From: Planctomycetota bacterium
Lineage (GTDB): Bacteria > Planctomycetota > Planctomycetia > Pirellulales > Pirellulaceae
Assembly: GCA_029979005.1 (NCBI GenBank)
Contig: JAPOIJ010000020.1
Span: 1-43,070, forward strand
DNA length: 43,070 nucleotides
Reading direction: 5' to 3'
Shown: positions 16,199 to 24,931 of the stretch, piece by piece
How the letters are laid out: every line of letters begins with the position of its first letter
How positions within the stretch are numbered: the stretch's first letter is position 1
The notes under the pieces: model-generated
Told to the model about the DNA's origin: nothing
Databases searched by the model: none
The model's input: the letters and a program-made list of their open reading frames with translations, nothing else
Translations under genes and position numbers: made by a program

Positions 16199-17830
16199 AT
16201 GCCCAAGGATGAATCGAGCAAGCAGCCGCAACGATCAGTGCTCTATCACTGTACCTGCGGCAACCAACTCGTGTTGAATCCGAACGTTGGAGGGCTATGC
16301 CAAACCTGTGGTCGCAACGTCTCCCCCAAGTTGCTCGACAAAGACCTTGGCGTCACCGTGCCGCTCGAGGTCACGCATGACCAATCGAATTCGACGACCG
16401 AAAAAAGCCTCGACTCGGATAGCTTTGCAGTCGTGCCACCAACAGGAACAGAAGAACAAATCGACGCAGAAAATCTTTGCGGATCCATGTTTGGCCACTT
16501 CCAACTTGTCTCCCCCCTCGGCAAAGGCGGCGTGGGACAAATATACCGCGCCTTTGACACCTCTTTAAAAAGATACGTCGCCGTCAAATTGCTTCGATCG
16601 GGAATTGGGGAAGGGGCCGCCAGCTCCGACAAAGAGGTCGAGAAATTACTACAAGAAGCAATTTCTCAAGCCAGATTCACCCATCCAAATATCGTCACCA
16701 TCTACTACGTTGGTCAGCAAAACGATACTCCATTCCTTGCAATGGAACTGGTTAATGGGGAACCGCTAAGCCAGCGAACTGAAGCAGATTCAATGCCCTT
16801 TGTCGATTTAGCTCGCGTCGCATTGGATATTGTTACAGCTCTCGATTACGCGTACGAATTAGACATCATCCACGGTGATATAAAGCCTTCCAATTTACTG
16901 ATCTCAAAAGACGGTACCGCCAAACTTTCAGATTTCGGGATGGCTCGAAGTGCGTCCAGTAACTCCGACCGTCTTTCAGGGGGCACCCCAAACTATATTT
17001 CTCCAGAACTCTTGAACGGAGAACTTCCCTCGATTCAATCAGACATCTACGCCTTAGGCGTTACGTTTTACGAATTGACCTTCGGTGAACTTCCAGTCTC
17101 GCTCAATGGAACCCATATTCCAGACTGGATCGAAGCACATAAAAACAAGAAATTGGAATTCCCAACGCCCTGGCCGCAGCATATCCCCGAAGCGTGGCGA
17201 GCGATCCTCAAAAAGATGCTTTCCAAGGATCCGGCCGACCGTTATCAATCCTATGATGAGTTACTCGACGAAGTCAAAGCCGTTCAACCGGGGTCGAAAA
17301 TCCCCGCTAGATTTTTCCCCCGGCTAATCGCGGCTGCCATTGATACGGCAACTGTTTTCTCACTTGCAATCACTCTGGAAGTTGCCGTAAGAATTCCCGA
17401 CTTTATATTGTCTGGGAATGAGCAGGCCGAGATGTCCTTACTTGTCGAAGTTTGCAAGTTCCTGCCTCTGCTTGCCTACACTTTGACCATCTATTTTTGG
17501 CGACAATCCATTGGACGGAACCTGATGCATCTGCGCGTGGTAAACCAGCATGGACTCTCACCGCGTGGCAGTAGCATAGCCCTCCGAAGTTTGCTACGAA
17601 TGCAATTTCCATGGATATTCATTTCCGTGCGACTGATAAGCGCGGACGATGGTGCCACTGCCCCCCTATTTTTCCAATCGGTGCTCTACACGGCCTCTCT
17701 GATTTTATTAATGTTCGACATTATTTTCATGCTTTTCACACGTAAAAGCCGTTCCATTCACGACATGATTTTTAAAACTCAGGTTGTCCTCGATACAGCG
17801 GATTTAAATAGTATTAATAAAAGCAAATAG
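16199..17830 (+). CDS. Ser/Thr protein kinase with N-terminal Cys ribbon and C-terminal RDD membrane domain
   Basis: 543 residues. Residues 18-37 form a small zinc ribbon (CTC with C34-QT-C37). A Hanks-type kinase domain runs from about 100 to 320: Gly loop LGKGGVGQIY (107-116), Lys130 in AVKLL, Glu153, catalytic loop HGDIKPSN (225-232), D245-F-G, and activation segment end GTPNYISPE. The usual HRD arginine is Gly, so this is a non-RD kinase. From about residue 333 (ARFFPRLIAAAIDTATV) an RDD-family membrane domain with several hydrophobic helices follows (RSIHDMIFKTQVV near the end). The kinase would sit on the cytoplasmic face. It has its own promoter region and an 89-base gap to the cupin gene. 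Substrate unknown. Confidence 0.9.
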   Translation: MPKDESSKQPQRSVLYHCTCGNQLVLNPNVGGLCQTCGRNVSPKLLDKDLGVTVPLEVTHDQSNSTTEKSLDSDSFAVVPPTGTEEQIDAENLCGSMFGHFQLVSPLGKGGVGQIYRAFDTSLKRYVAVKLLRSGIGEGAASSDKEVEKLLQEAISQARFTHPNIVTIYYVGQQNDTPFLAMELVNGEPLSQRTEADSMPFVDLARVALDIVTALDYAYELDIIHGDIKPSNLLISKDGTAKLSDFGMARSASSNSDRLSGGTPNYISPELLNGELPSIQSDIYALGVTFYELTFGELPVSLNGTHIPDWIEAHKNKKLEFPTPWPQHIPEAWRAILKKMLSKDPADRYQSYDELLDEVKAVQPGSKIPARFFPRLIAAAIDTATVFSLAITLEVAVRIPDFILSGNEQAEMSLLVEVCKFLPLLAYTLTIYFWRQSIGRNLMHLRVVNQHGLSPRGSSIALRSLLRMQFPWIFISVRLISADDGATAPLFFQSVLYTASLILLMFDIIFMLFTRKSRSIHDMIFKTQVVLDTADLNSINKSK

Positions 17831-17919
17831 GCCGTGTTAGTAACGCATTTGGCTTATCTGTATTACCTCTAGGCAGGGCCAAACATCGACGCTTTGAGAC
17901 TCAAGGATTTACAACACAA

Positions 17920-18252
17920 ATGGACGAACACACCACACCAGTTAACCTGACCGAGATCGAGGAACGTGAAATCGTCGCTGGCTTCTTTGGAAAAATGATC
18001 CACTCTGATTCGATGACAATGGCCTACTGGTCAGTCGTAAAAGATGCCGTGTTACCTGAGCACCAACACCCGCACGAACAAGTACTGAATCTTCTTGAGG
18101 GCGAATTTGAAATTCGAGTTGATGGAAGAGCACATCACCTCAAGCCCGGCAGCGTTTTTGTGATTCCAGGAAATGTCCCACACAGTGGGCGGGCGCTCAC
18201 TCAATGTCGCATTCTGGATGTATTTCAACCGACGCGCGATGACTATCGATAG
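17920..18252 (+). CDS. Small single-domain cupin
   Basis: A 110-residue cupin. The first cupin motif, PEHQHPHEQVLNLLEGEFE, supplies H48, H50 and a Glu/Gln ligand; the second, PGSVFVIPGNVPHSGR, supplies H88. A bound divalent metal is expected. Such proteins range from isomerases and dioxygenases to pure small-molecule binders; no substrate can be inferred. It is 89 bases after the kinase gene and could be cotranscribed. Confidence 0.85.
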   Translation: MDEHTTPVNLTEIEEREIVAGFFGKMIHSDSMTMAYWSVVKDAVLPEHQHPHEQVLNLLEGEFEIRVDGRAHHLKPGSVFVIPGNVPHSGRALTQCRILDVFQPTRDDYR

Positions 18253-18394
18253 TCGAGGTTATCAGGTCTCCTACAGACACGCGTGCTAGCGACCGCCCCT
18301 TTCTCCAACGCAATAAACCTGCATTTTTACCGTGAAACGACGAAGTTTAAGCAAATCCGAATAATCTTTACATTCGTTTAAACTTGCCTAGCCC

Positions 18395-18431
18395 GTAAAG
18401 TCGATGGCTGGAAAGACGAGATCGTCTTTAC
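18395..18431 (+). promoter_or_regulatory. Overlapping inverted repeats just upstream of the DUF11 gene
   Basis: AAAGACGA (18412-18419) and TCGTCTTT (18422-18429) are perfect arms with a 2-base centre. The right arm can alternatively pair with GTAAAGTCGAT upstream (from 18395), which matches the complement of ATCGTCTTTAC in 10 of 11 positions. The element ends about 20 bases before the ATG at 18452. It could be a dimeric repressor site or a leader with two alternative hairpins. Confidence 0.5.
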
Positions 18432-18451
18432 GTATTCAGGGTAGAAAATAG

Positions 18452-20791
18452 ATGCTAGCTCAAAAACTCAGACTCAGTCTTCCTTTAGCCTTAGTTATAA
18501 CTCTAAGCGTTTTGAGCGCTTCCGCGTTCGGTCAAACAACACCTTCGCAGCGTTATCAGCCAGTTCGAAATGGTTTTGCACCGCCGTCGGTACATGTCGC
18601 TCCGCAGAACCTAAAACAGCTTCCCAACTCTGTTACGACTGCAACCCAACCGTCCCAACTCTACAAATTTTCGGACGTGCCTCGTCCATCCAATTCGGAA
18701 CACCTATCGCCCCCCCAAACTTCCGTATCAAAGCTTCAACGCGGCGTAGTCCAACAGACGAGCTTCCAAGTCGAAACGAAAGATGAACCAGCAGTCCCTG
18801 CAATCCTTTCCGGCCGAAGCGATTCTGCTACAGCAACCAAGAAGCCGGCGGATTTCGCCGCGGCCATGCAACAGGCTCGAAACCACACGCCTACCATCGG
18901 CGCGAGCCAACTTCCCGAGACTCCCAACTCTGGATTTAGGAAGCCGTCTCCCGACAACGGAATTTCAATCGAGCCTCCAGTCGCAACCCCCGCGGACAAA
19001 AATGACTTCCAAATCGGCAAACTGACCGTTAAGCGGCAACAAGCTCAAGAAAACGCCTCGCAACGAGTTAACCAGGAAAACCGGCAGGTTGAATTTTCAG
19101 GTCTTCAACCGGTCGAACCCGCTGCCGATCTATCAGCCTCGGAATTCATCGACCAGATTACCGTTGGCGATCCCGCTCCGGAGATCGAACTAGAACCCTC
19201 TGATATCAACGCGACCAAGCTCACTGCATTGCAGGCTGGCAAATTTCCACCGGCATCGAAAACAAATGCCCCAGCCAGTTCGCCAAGCGAATCACAAATC
19301 CGGACGATGTCGGCCAATACGCAGACAATTAACGGAATGAAGCCCGTTATTCAGTTGCGAGCGCCTGCTCTCGAAGTTGACACCTATGGCCCCAAATCAG
19401 TTGGAATCAACAAACTGGCCGATTACCAAATCGTAGTGAAGAACAACAGTAGTATTCAAGCTGAGCGAATCCTCGTCGGGGTCAACATTCCGTCTTGGGT
19501 TGAAATTGAAAATGTAAATCTCTCGACTGGTGAAAAAGAGCTTACCGATGGAAAGAATCAGGCTCGACTTGTCTGGAGCATTGATAAGATTGCCGGCAAC
19601 TCATCTCAGACGATGACCATTTCTGCGACACCACGCAAGCCACAGGTATTCGATGTTGGCGTCGAGTGGACTTTGATTCCGCGAATCGGCTCAACGAACG
19701 TGAGCGTCACAGAGCCTAAACTTGAAATGAGCATCGCAGGTCCTCCGGAAGTTCTTTACGGAGAAACAGCGATTTACCACGTTACTGTACGCAATCCTGG
19801 AACAGGAACCGCCGAAGATGTGGTTGTAATGCTGCCCGAAGCACTCGGTGGTGAGAGAGCATCGCTGGGATTAATCGAAGCAGGTAAAGAGAAAAACTTC
19901 CAAGTCGAGCTTTTGGCCAGAACGGCAGGAAAACTAAACCTTGTCGCGAAAGCGGCCGCTGAAGGAGACTTGAAGGTATCCGCCGAACGCGACCTCGTCG
20001 TAAGGCGGGCCAACCTTGAAATTGCGATCAACGGCCCCGGGCTAAAGTATTCAGGCAGCGGAGCACAATACACTGTCTCAATAACAAATACTGGAGATGC
20101 GACTGCCAGTGATATTATCTCAGCAATCGCCTTGCCCAACGGAGTTAAATATCTAAGCGGCGTGGAATCTGTCAAACTCATCGAAGGTGGAATGAGATGG
20201 CCCGTTGGTACACTTGATGCAGGTCAAAGCCGAACATTCAAAGTCAATTGCCTGCTTGATACTTCCGGCGATCTCCAGCTTGAAGTCGGGGCACGAGGCC
20301 GAGGCGATCTTGCCGCCTCCGACGCCTGCGTCACCAAAGTAGAAACCATTGCAGATTTAGTTCTCAGCGTCGCGGATCCGAAAGGCCCGCTACCTACCGG
20401 TGAGGACGTTCCCTACGAAATTAAAGTTCAAAACCGCGGCAGCAAAACCGCAGTGGGTGTCAAGCTGGTAATGCAATTCTCTGAGGGAATCGAACCGAAA
20501 GAAGCCACTGGTTTAAAACACCAGCTTACCGACGGTCAGGTGCTCTTCTCCCCGATCGAGGAAATCAAGCCGGGTCAGGAAATGACCGTTCAGGTTACCG
20601 CTGAAGCAATGAAGGCTGGAACCCACATTTTCCGTGCCCAGCTAACCTGCGATGAATCGGACTCACGGGAAGTCGCTGAAGGAACAACTCGCTTTTTCGG
20701 TGAGACAATCCAACCAACAGCCACACCAATCGCAAGCGAAGCGAAGGCTTCCGCTTTGAAATCGAATGATTTTCAAACACAACGAAAATAA
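18452..20791 (+). CDS. Secreted DUF11-repeat protein
   Basis: 779 residues with a clear Sec signal peptide (LPLALVITLSVLSASAFG, cleavage likely before QTT). Residues to about 290 are a low-complexity Pro/Gln/Ser region. From about 300 on come four Ig-like DUF11/CARDB repeats: ADYQIVVKNNSSIQAERILV, TAIYHVTVRNPGTGTAEDVV, AQYTVSITNTGDATASDIIS and VPYEIKVQNRGSKTAVGVKL. These repeats are common in large planctomycete envelope proteins and form beta-sandwich strings in the periplasm or cell surface. No sorting signal such as PEP-CTERM is seen at the C-terminus. Monocistronic, with a hairpin element ahead and a terminator behind. Confidence 0.85.
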   Translation: MLAQKLRLSLPLALVITLSVLSASAFGQTTPSQRYQPVRNGFAPPSVHVAPQNLKQLPNSVTTATQPSQLYKFSDVPRPSNSEHLSPPQTSVSKLQRGVVQQTSFQVETKDEPAVPAILSGRSDSATATKKPADFAAAMQQARNHTPTIGASQLPETPNSGFRKPSPDNGISIEPPVATPADKNDFQIGKLTVKRQQAQENASQRVNQENRQVEFSGLQPVEPAADLSASEFIDQITVGDPAPEIELEPSDINATKLTALQAGKFPPASKTNAPASSPSESQIRTMSANTQTINGMKPVIQLRAPALEVDTYGPKSVGINKLADYQIVVKNNSSIQAERILVGVNIPSWVEIENVNLSTGEKELTDGKNQARLVWSIDKIAGNSSQTMTISATPRKPQVFDVGVEWTLIPRIGSTNVSVTEPKLEMSIAGPPEVLYGETAIYHVTVRNPGTGTAEDVVVMLPEALGGERASLGLIEAGKEKNFQVELLARTAGKLNLVAKAAAEGDLKVSAERDLVVRRANLEIAINGPGLKYSGSGAQYTVSITNTGDATASDIISAIALPNGVKYLSGVESVKLIEGGMRWPVGTLDAGQSRTFKVNCLLDTSGDLQLEVGARGRGDLAASDACVTKVETIADLVLSVADPKGPLPTGEDVPYEIKVQNRGSKTAVGVKLVMQFSEGIEPKEATGLKHQLTDGQVLFSPIEEIKPGQEMTVQVTAEAMKAGTHIFRAQLTCDESDSREVAEGTTRFFGETIQPTATPIASEAKASALKSNDFQTQRK

Positions 20792-21365
20792 GAACTAAGA
20801 AACAGCAGGGGCCGCTTCCAATCGACGGACGGTCACCGCTTGGTTTTCAATTTCTCATTCAACAGGACGCAGACCGATTCGGGCTGCGTCTTTTTTATTT
20901 GGCATGCCGCAAGTTCGAACTACAACTTCAGAAACCATTCGCGCAGAACCGCTAACCAGAAGAAGACCGCCGGCAAACTTCATCGCAATCGGTTTAATCC
21001 CCCGGCGTCGGTGAATTTCCGCTTAACCTCAGCTGATTCCGCGAAAAGCACGGGGAATGAGGAGAAATGTGCTGAAACAGGCCAATTAACGACCAATCCA
21101 CCTCCTAACCCAACGCCCGCACCGGCAACGCATTCCTCCCAAACGCCCCAGACAGCCACTTGATCTGATATCTCCCCAGCGTTTAATCACTTGTCGAAGG
21201 CTGATCTAGCGATAATAATGCTCGGCTAAATGGGGAAGACATTCAAATCGTCCAACCTCCGGATCGCCGTTTTCGGTCCACCTAAACCAAAATTAAATTT
21301 CAGGTGCGAAGTTAGATTTGCCAAAATCAGAGCATACCAAGAGCTAGCACCTGAGTGGAGTAAAT
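20792..21365. other. Intergenic region after the DUF11 gene
   Basis: It holds the DUF11 gene terminator (20866-20896) and otherwise nothing recognised. The frame at 20840-21163 runs through the terminator and has no conserved-looking motif. The epimerase gene starts at 21366 with GGAG a few bases upstream. Confidence 0.5.
20866..20896 (+). terminator. Rho-independent terminator after the DUF11 gene
   Basis: GACGCAG (20866-20872) pairs with CTGCGTC (20884-20890), followed by six T. Inner CC/GG pairs extend the stem across one mismatch. Confidence 0.85.
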
Positions 21366-22574
21366 ATGAAAATCGGTTTCTGCTTAGCAGCATTCATCGT
21401 AGGTTGTTTTGTGACGGTATCTTTCAAGGCAAATGCGCCGCGCAGTGCCTCTGCCAGCGGATCAACTATTGAGACGGGTGTCGAGAGCGTCAACCCAGCG
21501 AGCCAACCAGAATCCCCGAAAGCGTTGGAAATGGAAATCGTAACACGTTCCTTCGGTAAGACTAAAAACGGTGACGCGGTCACCCAATTCATTTGCCGGA
21601 ATGCCAACGGCTATGTTTTAGAAATGATCGATTACGGAGCGACCGTTACCGCGTTTCGGGCGCCCGACAAGAATGGCAAACTCGAGAACGTCACCCTTAG
21701 CTGTAGCGACATGGCTGGATATGAAGCTTGCTCGTCATACTTTGGCAGCACGGTTGGCCGTTATTGCAACCGAATCGCCAAAGGCAAATTCTCTATCGAC
21801 GGAACGGAATACACACTCGCGGCGAACAACGGAGCAAACCACCTTCATGGTGGAAAGGTCGGATTCGATAAACGAATGTGGAACGCTGAAAAAGTAGTTT
21901 ACGAAAATGCAGACCTTGTCGGGGTTCGCTTTTCTTTGGTCAGTGAAGACGGTGACGAAGGATACCCTGGAAAACTAAATGTATCCGTCGAGTACACGCT
22001 GAATAATGCCAATGAATTGAAAGTGGAATTCACGGCGACGACCGACAAGCCAACTCACGTTAATTTGACCAACCACAACTACTGGAACCTGGGCGGTGCA
22101 GGCAGTGGAGAAATCAAGAATCACTTGCTTAAACTTGAATGCGAACAGTACACGCCGGTCGATGCCGAGTCGATTCCCACCGGTAAACTTGCGAATGTCG
22201 AAGGTACGCCTTTTGATTTCCGCACGGCCACACCAATTGGTGCCCGGTTGGATAAAATCCAAGCCGATCCCGTCGGATACGACCACAACTACGTTTTGCG
22301 GTCCACCGACGCTATGAAACTTGCAGCAACCGTCCATTGTCCAGAATCCGGCCGAAAAATGGAGATCCACACGTCTCAACCAGGCATCCAGTTTTACACA
22401 GGCAATTATTTAGACGGACAGCCGGGCAGTGGCGGCTTCGGTCAATATGGTGCGTTCTGCCTGGAAACTCAGCACTTCCCCGACGCTCCTAATCAACCTT
22501 CCTTCGGATCAACCCTGCTGAAACCCGGCGAGACCTATCGGGAAACCACAGTCCACAAATTTTCGGTTGAATGA
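21366..22574 (+). CDS. Exported aldose 1-epimerase (galactose mutarotase family)
   Basis: 402 residues, about 50 more than cytoplasmic GalM because of an N-terminal signal (MKIGFCLAAFIVGCFVTVSF) and a Ser/Pro-rich linker. The mutarotase fold begins near residue 58. Motifs include NRIAKGKF, ANHLHGG (157-163), NHNYWNLGG (236-244) with the catalytic His, and GAFCLETQHFPDAPNQP with the catalytic base E367. The family interconverts alpha and beta anomers of hexoses. Export suggests it works on sugars in the periplasm ahead of uptake. GGAG lies a few bases before the ATG. Confidence 0.92.
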   Translation: MKIGFCLAAFIVGCFVTVSFKANAPRSASASGSTIETGVESVNPASQPESPKALEMEIVTRSFGKTKNGDAVTQFICRNANGYVLEMIDYGATVTAFRAPDKNGKLENVTLSCSDMAGYEACSSYFGSTVGRYCNRIAKGKFSIDGTEYTLAANNGANHLHGGKVGFDKRMWNAEKVVYENADLVGVRFSLVSEDGDEGYPGKLNVSVEYTLNNANELKVEFTATTDKPTHVNLTNHNYWNLGGAGSGEIKNHLLKLECEQYTPVDAESIPTGKLANVEGTPFDFRTATPIGARLDKIQADPVGYDHNYVLRSTDAMKLAATVHCPESGRKMEIHTSQPGIQFYTGNYLDGQPGSGGFGQYGAFCLETQHFPDAPNQPSFGSTLLKPGETYRETTVHKFSVE

Positions 22575-23012
22575 AATTGAATGCTTGGAACGCTTGTTTT
22601 TTAAACGTTCAATGCCCCTGAGTTTTCTTGCGATCAAAACGTGCCGCGCGCGTCGCACGAACCACAACGATTTCGAAACCGAAAAATTGTTTCTAACGCC
22701 GTTTGAGATTCAAATTCGACAAATTGAATCCACATCGACAGGGCGATCGACTGTCAAAATAATTAAATAGCTAATTCTGAAAAAATCCCATCCACGAATG
22801 GAATCAAAGCCGGCACATGAGCCAAGCCCTCAGGCTGTTGGGAAATCTGAACGGATTGGCGCGCAAGCACTCTTTAAAACGACTGGTTTGCTTATTGGCA
22901 ACACTGGCCAATATTGGGTTAGACTGTAACCAGTTATCAATCCACGCTCTCACTGTTTGAAACTAATCAACCCAGCCGTTTTGATTTACTAAAAGAATCA
23001 CGTTACTCCATC
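22575..23012. other. Intergenic region with nested inverted repeats before the peptidase gene
   Basis: 438 bases without an accepted gene; a 67-residue frame at 22567-22770 overlaps the epimerase stop and looks spurious. The notable part is the nested inverted repeat at 22882-22934. Confidence 0.5.
22882..22934 (+). promoter_or_regulatory. Nested inverted repeats (leader structure or operator)
   Basis: The outer arms ACTGGTT (22882-22888) and AACCAGT (22928-22934) enclose inner arms TATTGGC (22893-22899) and GCCAATA (22907-22913). A perfect 10-base palindrome CCAATATTGG (22908-22917) overlaps the inner right arm. The element ends about 80 bases before the peptidase ATG. It has no T run, so it is not a terminator for the epimerase gene. 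Confidence 0.45.
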
Positions 23013-24116
23013 ATGAAACCACACCACCAAAAACGACTTCGCAAAATCCGTAAATCGGTAAAAAAAATCGGCGTCTCCGCACTGCTTATTTCCAACATCA
23101 AGAATGTTTCCTATCTGACGGGCTTTACCGGCAGCGCTGGCTATTTGTTCATCACACCCAAGACACAGGTGTTATTAAGCGACAGTCGATACCTCGCTCA
23201 ATTACAGGACGAATGCGCGGAACTCGATGTTGATATTCGCACCGCCGGTTCAACCATGATGGATTCAGTAAAACGAATCGCGGAAGATTCAAAATTTGCT
23301 TCCATTGGCTTCGAATCGACTTCGCTTACAAAACATGAATACGATCAACTGACCTCAATGACCCCAACGATTGACTGGGTGCCCTCGGTCGGTTTGGTTG
23401 AATCCGCGAGAGCAATTAAGGACAAAACTGAAATCAAAGCAATTCGTCGGGCAATAAATATTAATCAGCGGGCGTTTGAAGTCATTAGGCACCAACTCCA
23501 TCTCGATCAAACGGAACGGCAAATTGCCCACAATCTGGAACACCAGATGAGATCCTTCGGCGCCCAAGGTTGCGCTTTTGACCCGATCGTGGGCGTTGGT
23601 GATCGCTCCGCTTTACCCCACGGTCGCCCGAGCAACAAAAAAGTGGGGGAAAGCCCATTTCTTCTGATTGATTGGGGAGCCGAAGTCGATCACTACATGA
23701 GTGACCTGACGCGAATCATTTTCACAGGGAAGGTTCCCTCAAAATATCGGAAAATTTACGAAATTGTTCTTCAGGCACAGTCTGCTGCGATAAAAAAAAT
23801 ACGCCCCGGGATATCGCTAAAAACCGTAGATAACGCGGCGAGAGGCGTGATTGAATCCGCTGGTTTCGGCTCGAAATTCGGCCATGGCTTGGGGCATAGT
23901 TTTGGACTGGAAATTCACGAAACGCCGTTTATATCGCCAATTCACGAGGGAAAACTGATGCCAGGCATGGTAATTACCATTGAACCGGGGATCTATCTTC
24001 CTAATTTTGGGGGCGTTCGCATCGAAGACGACATCCTGGTGACACCCGACGGATGTGAAGTTCTTAGCGATTTACCCCGGCAGATTGACGAATGTACCGT
24101 GGACGTTGGGAGGTAA
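23013..24116 (+). CDS. M24B-family Xaa-Pro peptidase
   Basis: 367 residues. The N-terminal creatinase-like domain (about 1-130, with YLTGFTGSAGYLFITP) is followed by a pita-bread metallopeptidase domain. The five metal ligands are all visible: D220 and D231 in LIDWGAEVDHYMSDLTR, H295 in HGLGHSFGLEIHE, E324 in TIEPGIY and E338 in RIEDDI. It cleaves the bond before proline at peptide N-termini (aminopeptidase P) or in Xaa-Pro dipeptides; length and motifs favour the short aminopeptidase P-like group. It precedes accB-accC, an arrangement also known from Bacillus, where efp lies in between. Here efp is absent. Confidence 0.92.
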   Translation: MKPHHQKRLRKIRKSVKKIGVSALLISNIKNVSYLTGFTGSAGYLFITPKTQVLLSDSRYLAQLQDECAELDVDIRTAGSTMMDSVKRIAEDSKFASIGFESTSLTKHEYDQLTSMTPTIDWVPSVGLVESARAIKDKTEIKAIRRAININQRAFEVIRHQLHLDQTERQIAHNLEHQMRSFGAQGCAFDPIVGVGDRSALPHGRPSNKKVGESPFLLIDWGAEVDHYMSDLTRIIFTGKVPSKYRKIYEIVLQAQSAAIKKIRPGISLKTVDNAARGVIESAGFGSKFGHGLGHSFGLEIHETPFISPIHEGKLMPGMVITIEPGIYLPNFGGVRIEDDILVTPDGCEVLSDLPRQIDECTVDVGR

Positions 24117-24282
24117 TTCACGCTAAACTAGGCGTTCAATTTTTTGAAAAGACCAAAGAGCGAGAACGGCGAATCGCGCCAATCAATTGTTCTTAACACA
24201 GTTAATATTCCAAATTGAGCCGGCACCAACGCAAGTTGCGTCCGGGTCCGTTTGTTGACGATTAAATACCAGTGGAGTAATC

Positions 24283-24759
24283 ATGGCGAAAGAGAAACAA
24301 GACACCGTTTTTGAAGTCACAAAAATTCGAGAACTTATTGAGCTAATGCAAGAGCATGAACTCAGTGAAGTCGATCTCAAACAAGCCGATCAGCGGATCC
24401 GATTGCGTCGCGGCAGTGACCAGCAGATCACTTATGCCCCGGCACCCGCCGCGGCCGCCCCCGCGCCTGCCAGCGCTCCCGCCGCCGCGGCTGCTGAAGC
24501 ACCGGCCGACGACCCCAACGTTGTCTTTATCGAAAGTCCAACGATCGGAACGTTCTACTCAAAGCCAAAACCTGAATCGGATAACTACGTCAAACCTGGT
24601 GACATGGTGACACCGGACACCGTCGTTTGTATCGTCGAAGCCATGAAAATGTTCAACGAAATTACAGCAGGGGTTTCCGGAAAAATTGTTGAATGCCTCG
24701 TCGCTAATGAAGAGCCAGTGGACAACAACAAGCCGCTCTTCAAAGTATTGAAGAGCTAG
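24283..24759 (+). CDS. accB: Biotin carboxyl carrier protein of acetyl-CoA carboxylase
   Basis: 158 residues. An N-terminal helical part (FEVTKIRELIELMQEHELSE) with VDLKQADQRIRLRR is followed by an Ala/Pro linker (about 52-75) and the biotinyl domain, with the biotinylation site K122 in VEAMKMFNEI. It carries the carboxybiotin made by AccC to the carboxyltransferase, producing malonyl-CoA for fatty-acid synthesis. Start ATG 24283 has GGAG at 7 bases. accC follows after 172 bases. Confidence 0.97.
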   Translation: MAKEKQDTVFEVTKIRELIELMQEHELSEVDLKQADQRIRLRRGSDQQITYAPAPAAAAPAPASAPAAAAAEAPADDPNVVFIESPTIGTFYSKPKPESDNYVKPGDMVTPDTVVCIVEAMKMFNEITAGVSGKIVECLVANEEPVDNNKPLFKVLKS

Positions 24760-24931
24760 TACGCCAGCGACCGTATTACCTTTACTTAAAAACACCTGGG
24801 CAGTTTGCTGATCGTTTTTATTCTGCCTAACCTTGGTTCGGCGTATTTCAACTCACCGGAACCGCCCTTTACTTGAACCCTCCCCGATTTAATTGACGGG
24901 GCCGTAACTTTCTACAGAGTCCTTAAGAATC

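Noticed and set aside
20840..21163. 107-residue frame after the DUF11 gene
   Set aside because: It runs through the DUF11 gene terminator and its composition looks random.
22567..22770. 67-residue frame overlapping the epimerase stop
   Set aside because: No motif; frame shadow continuing into intergenic sequence.
24420..24500. GC-rich low-complexity run in accB
   Set aside because: It encodes the normal Ala/Pro linker of biotin carboxyl carrier proteins.
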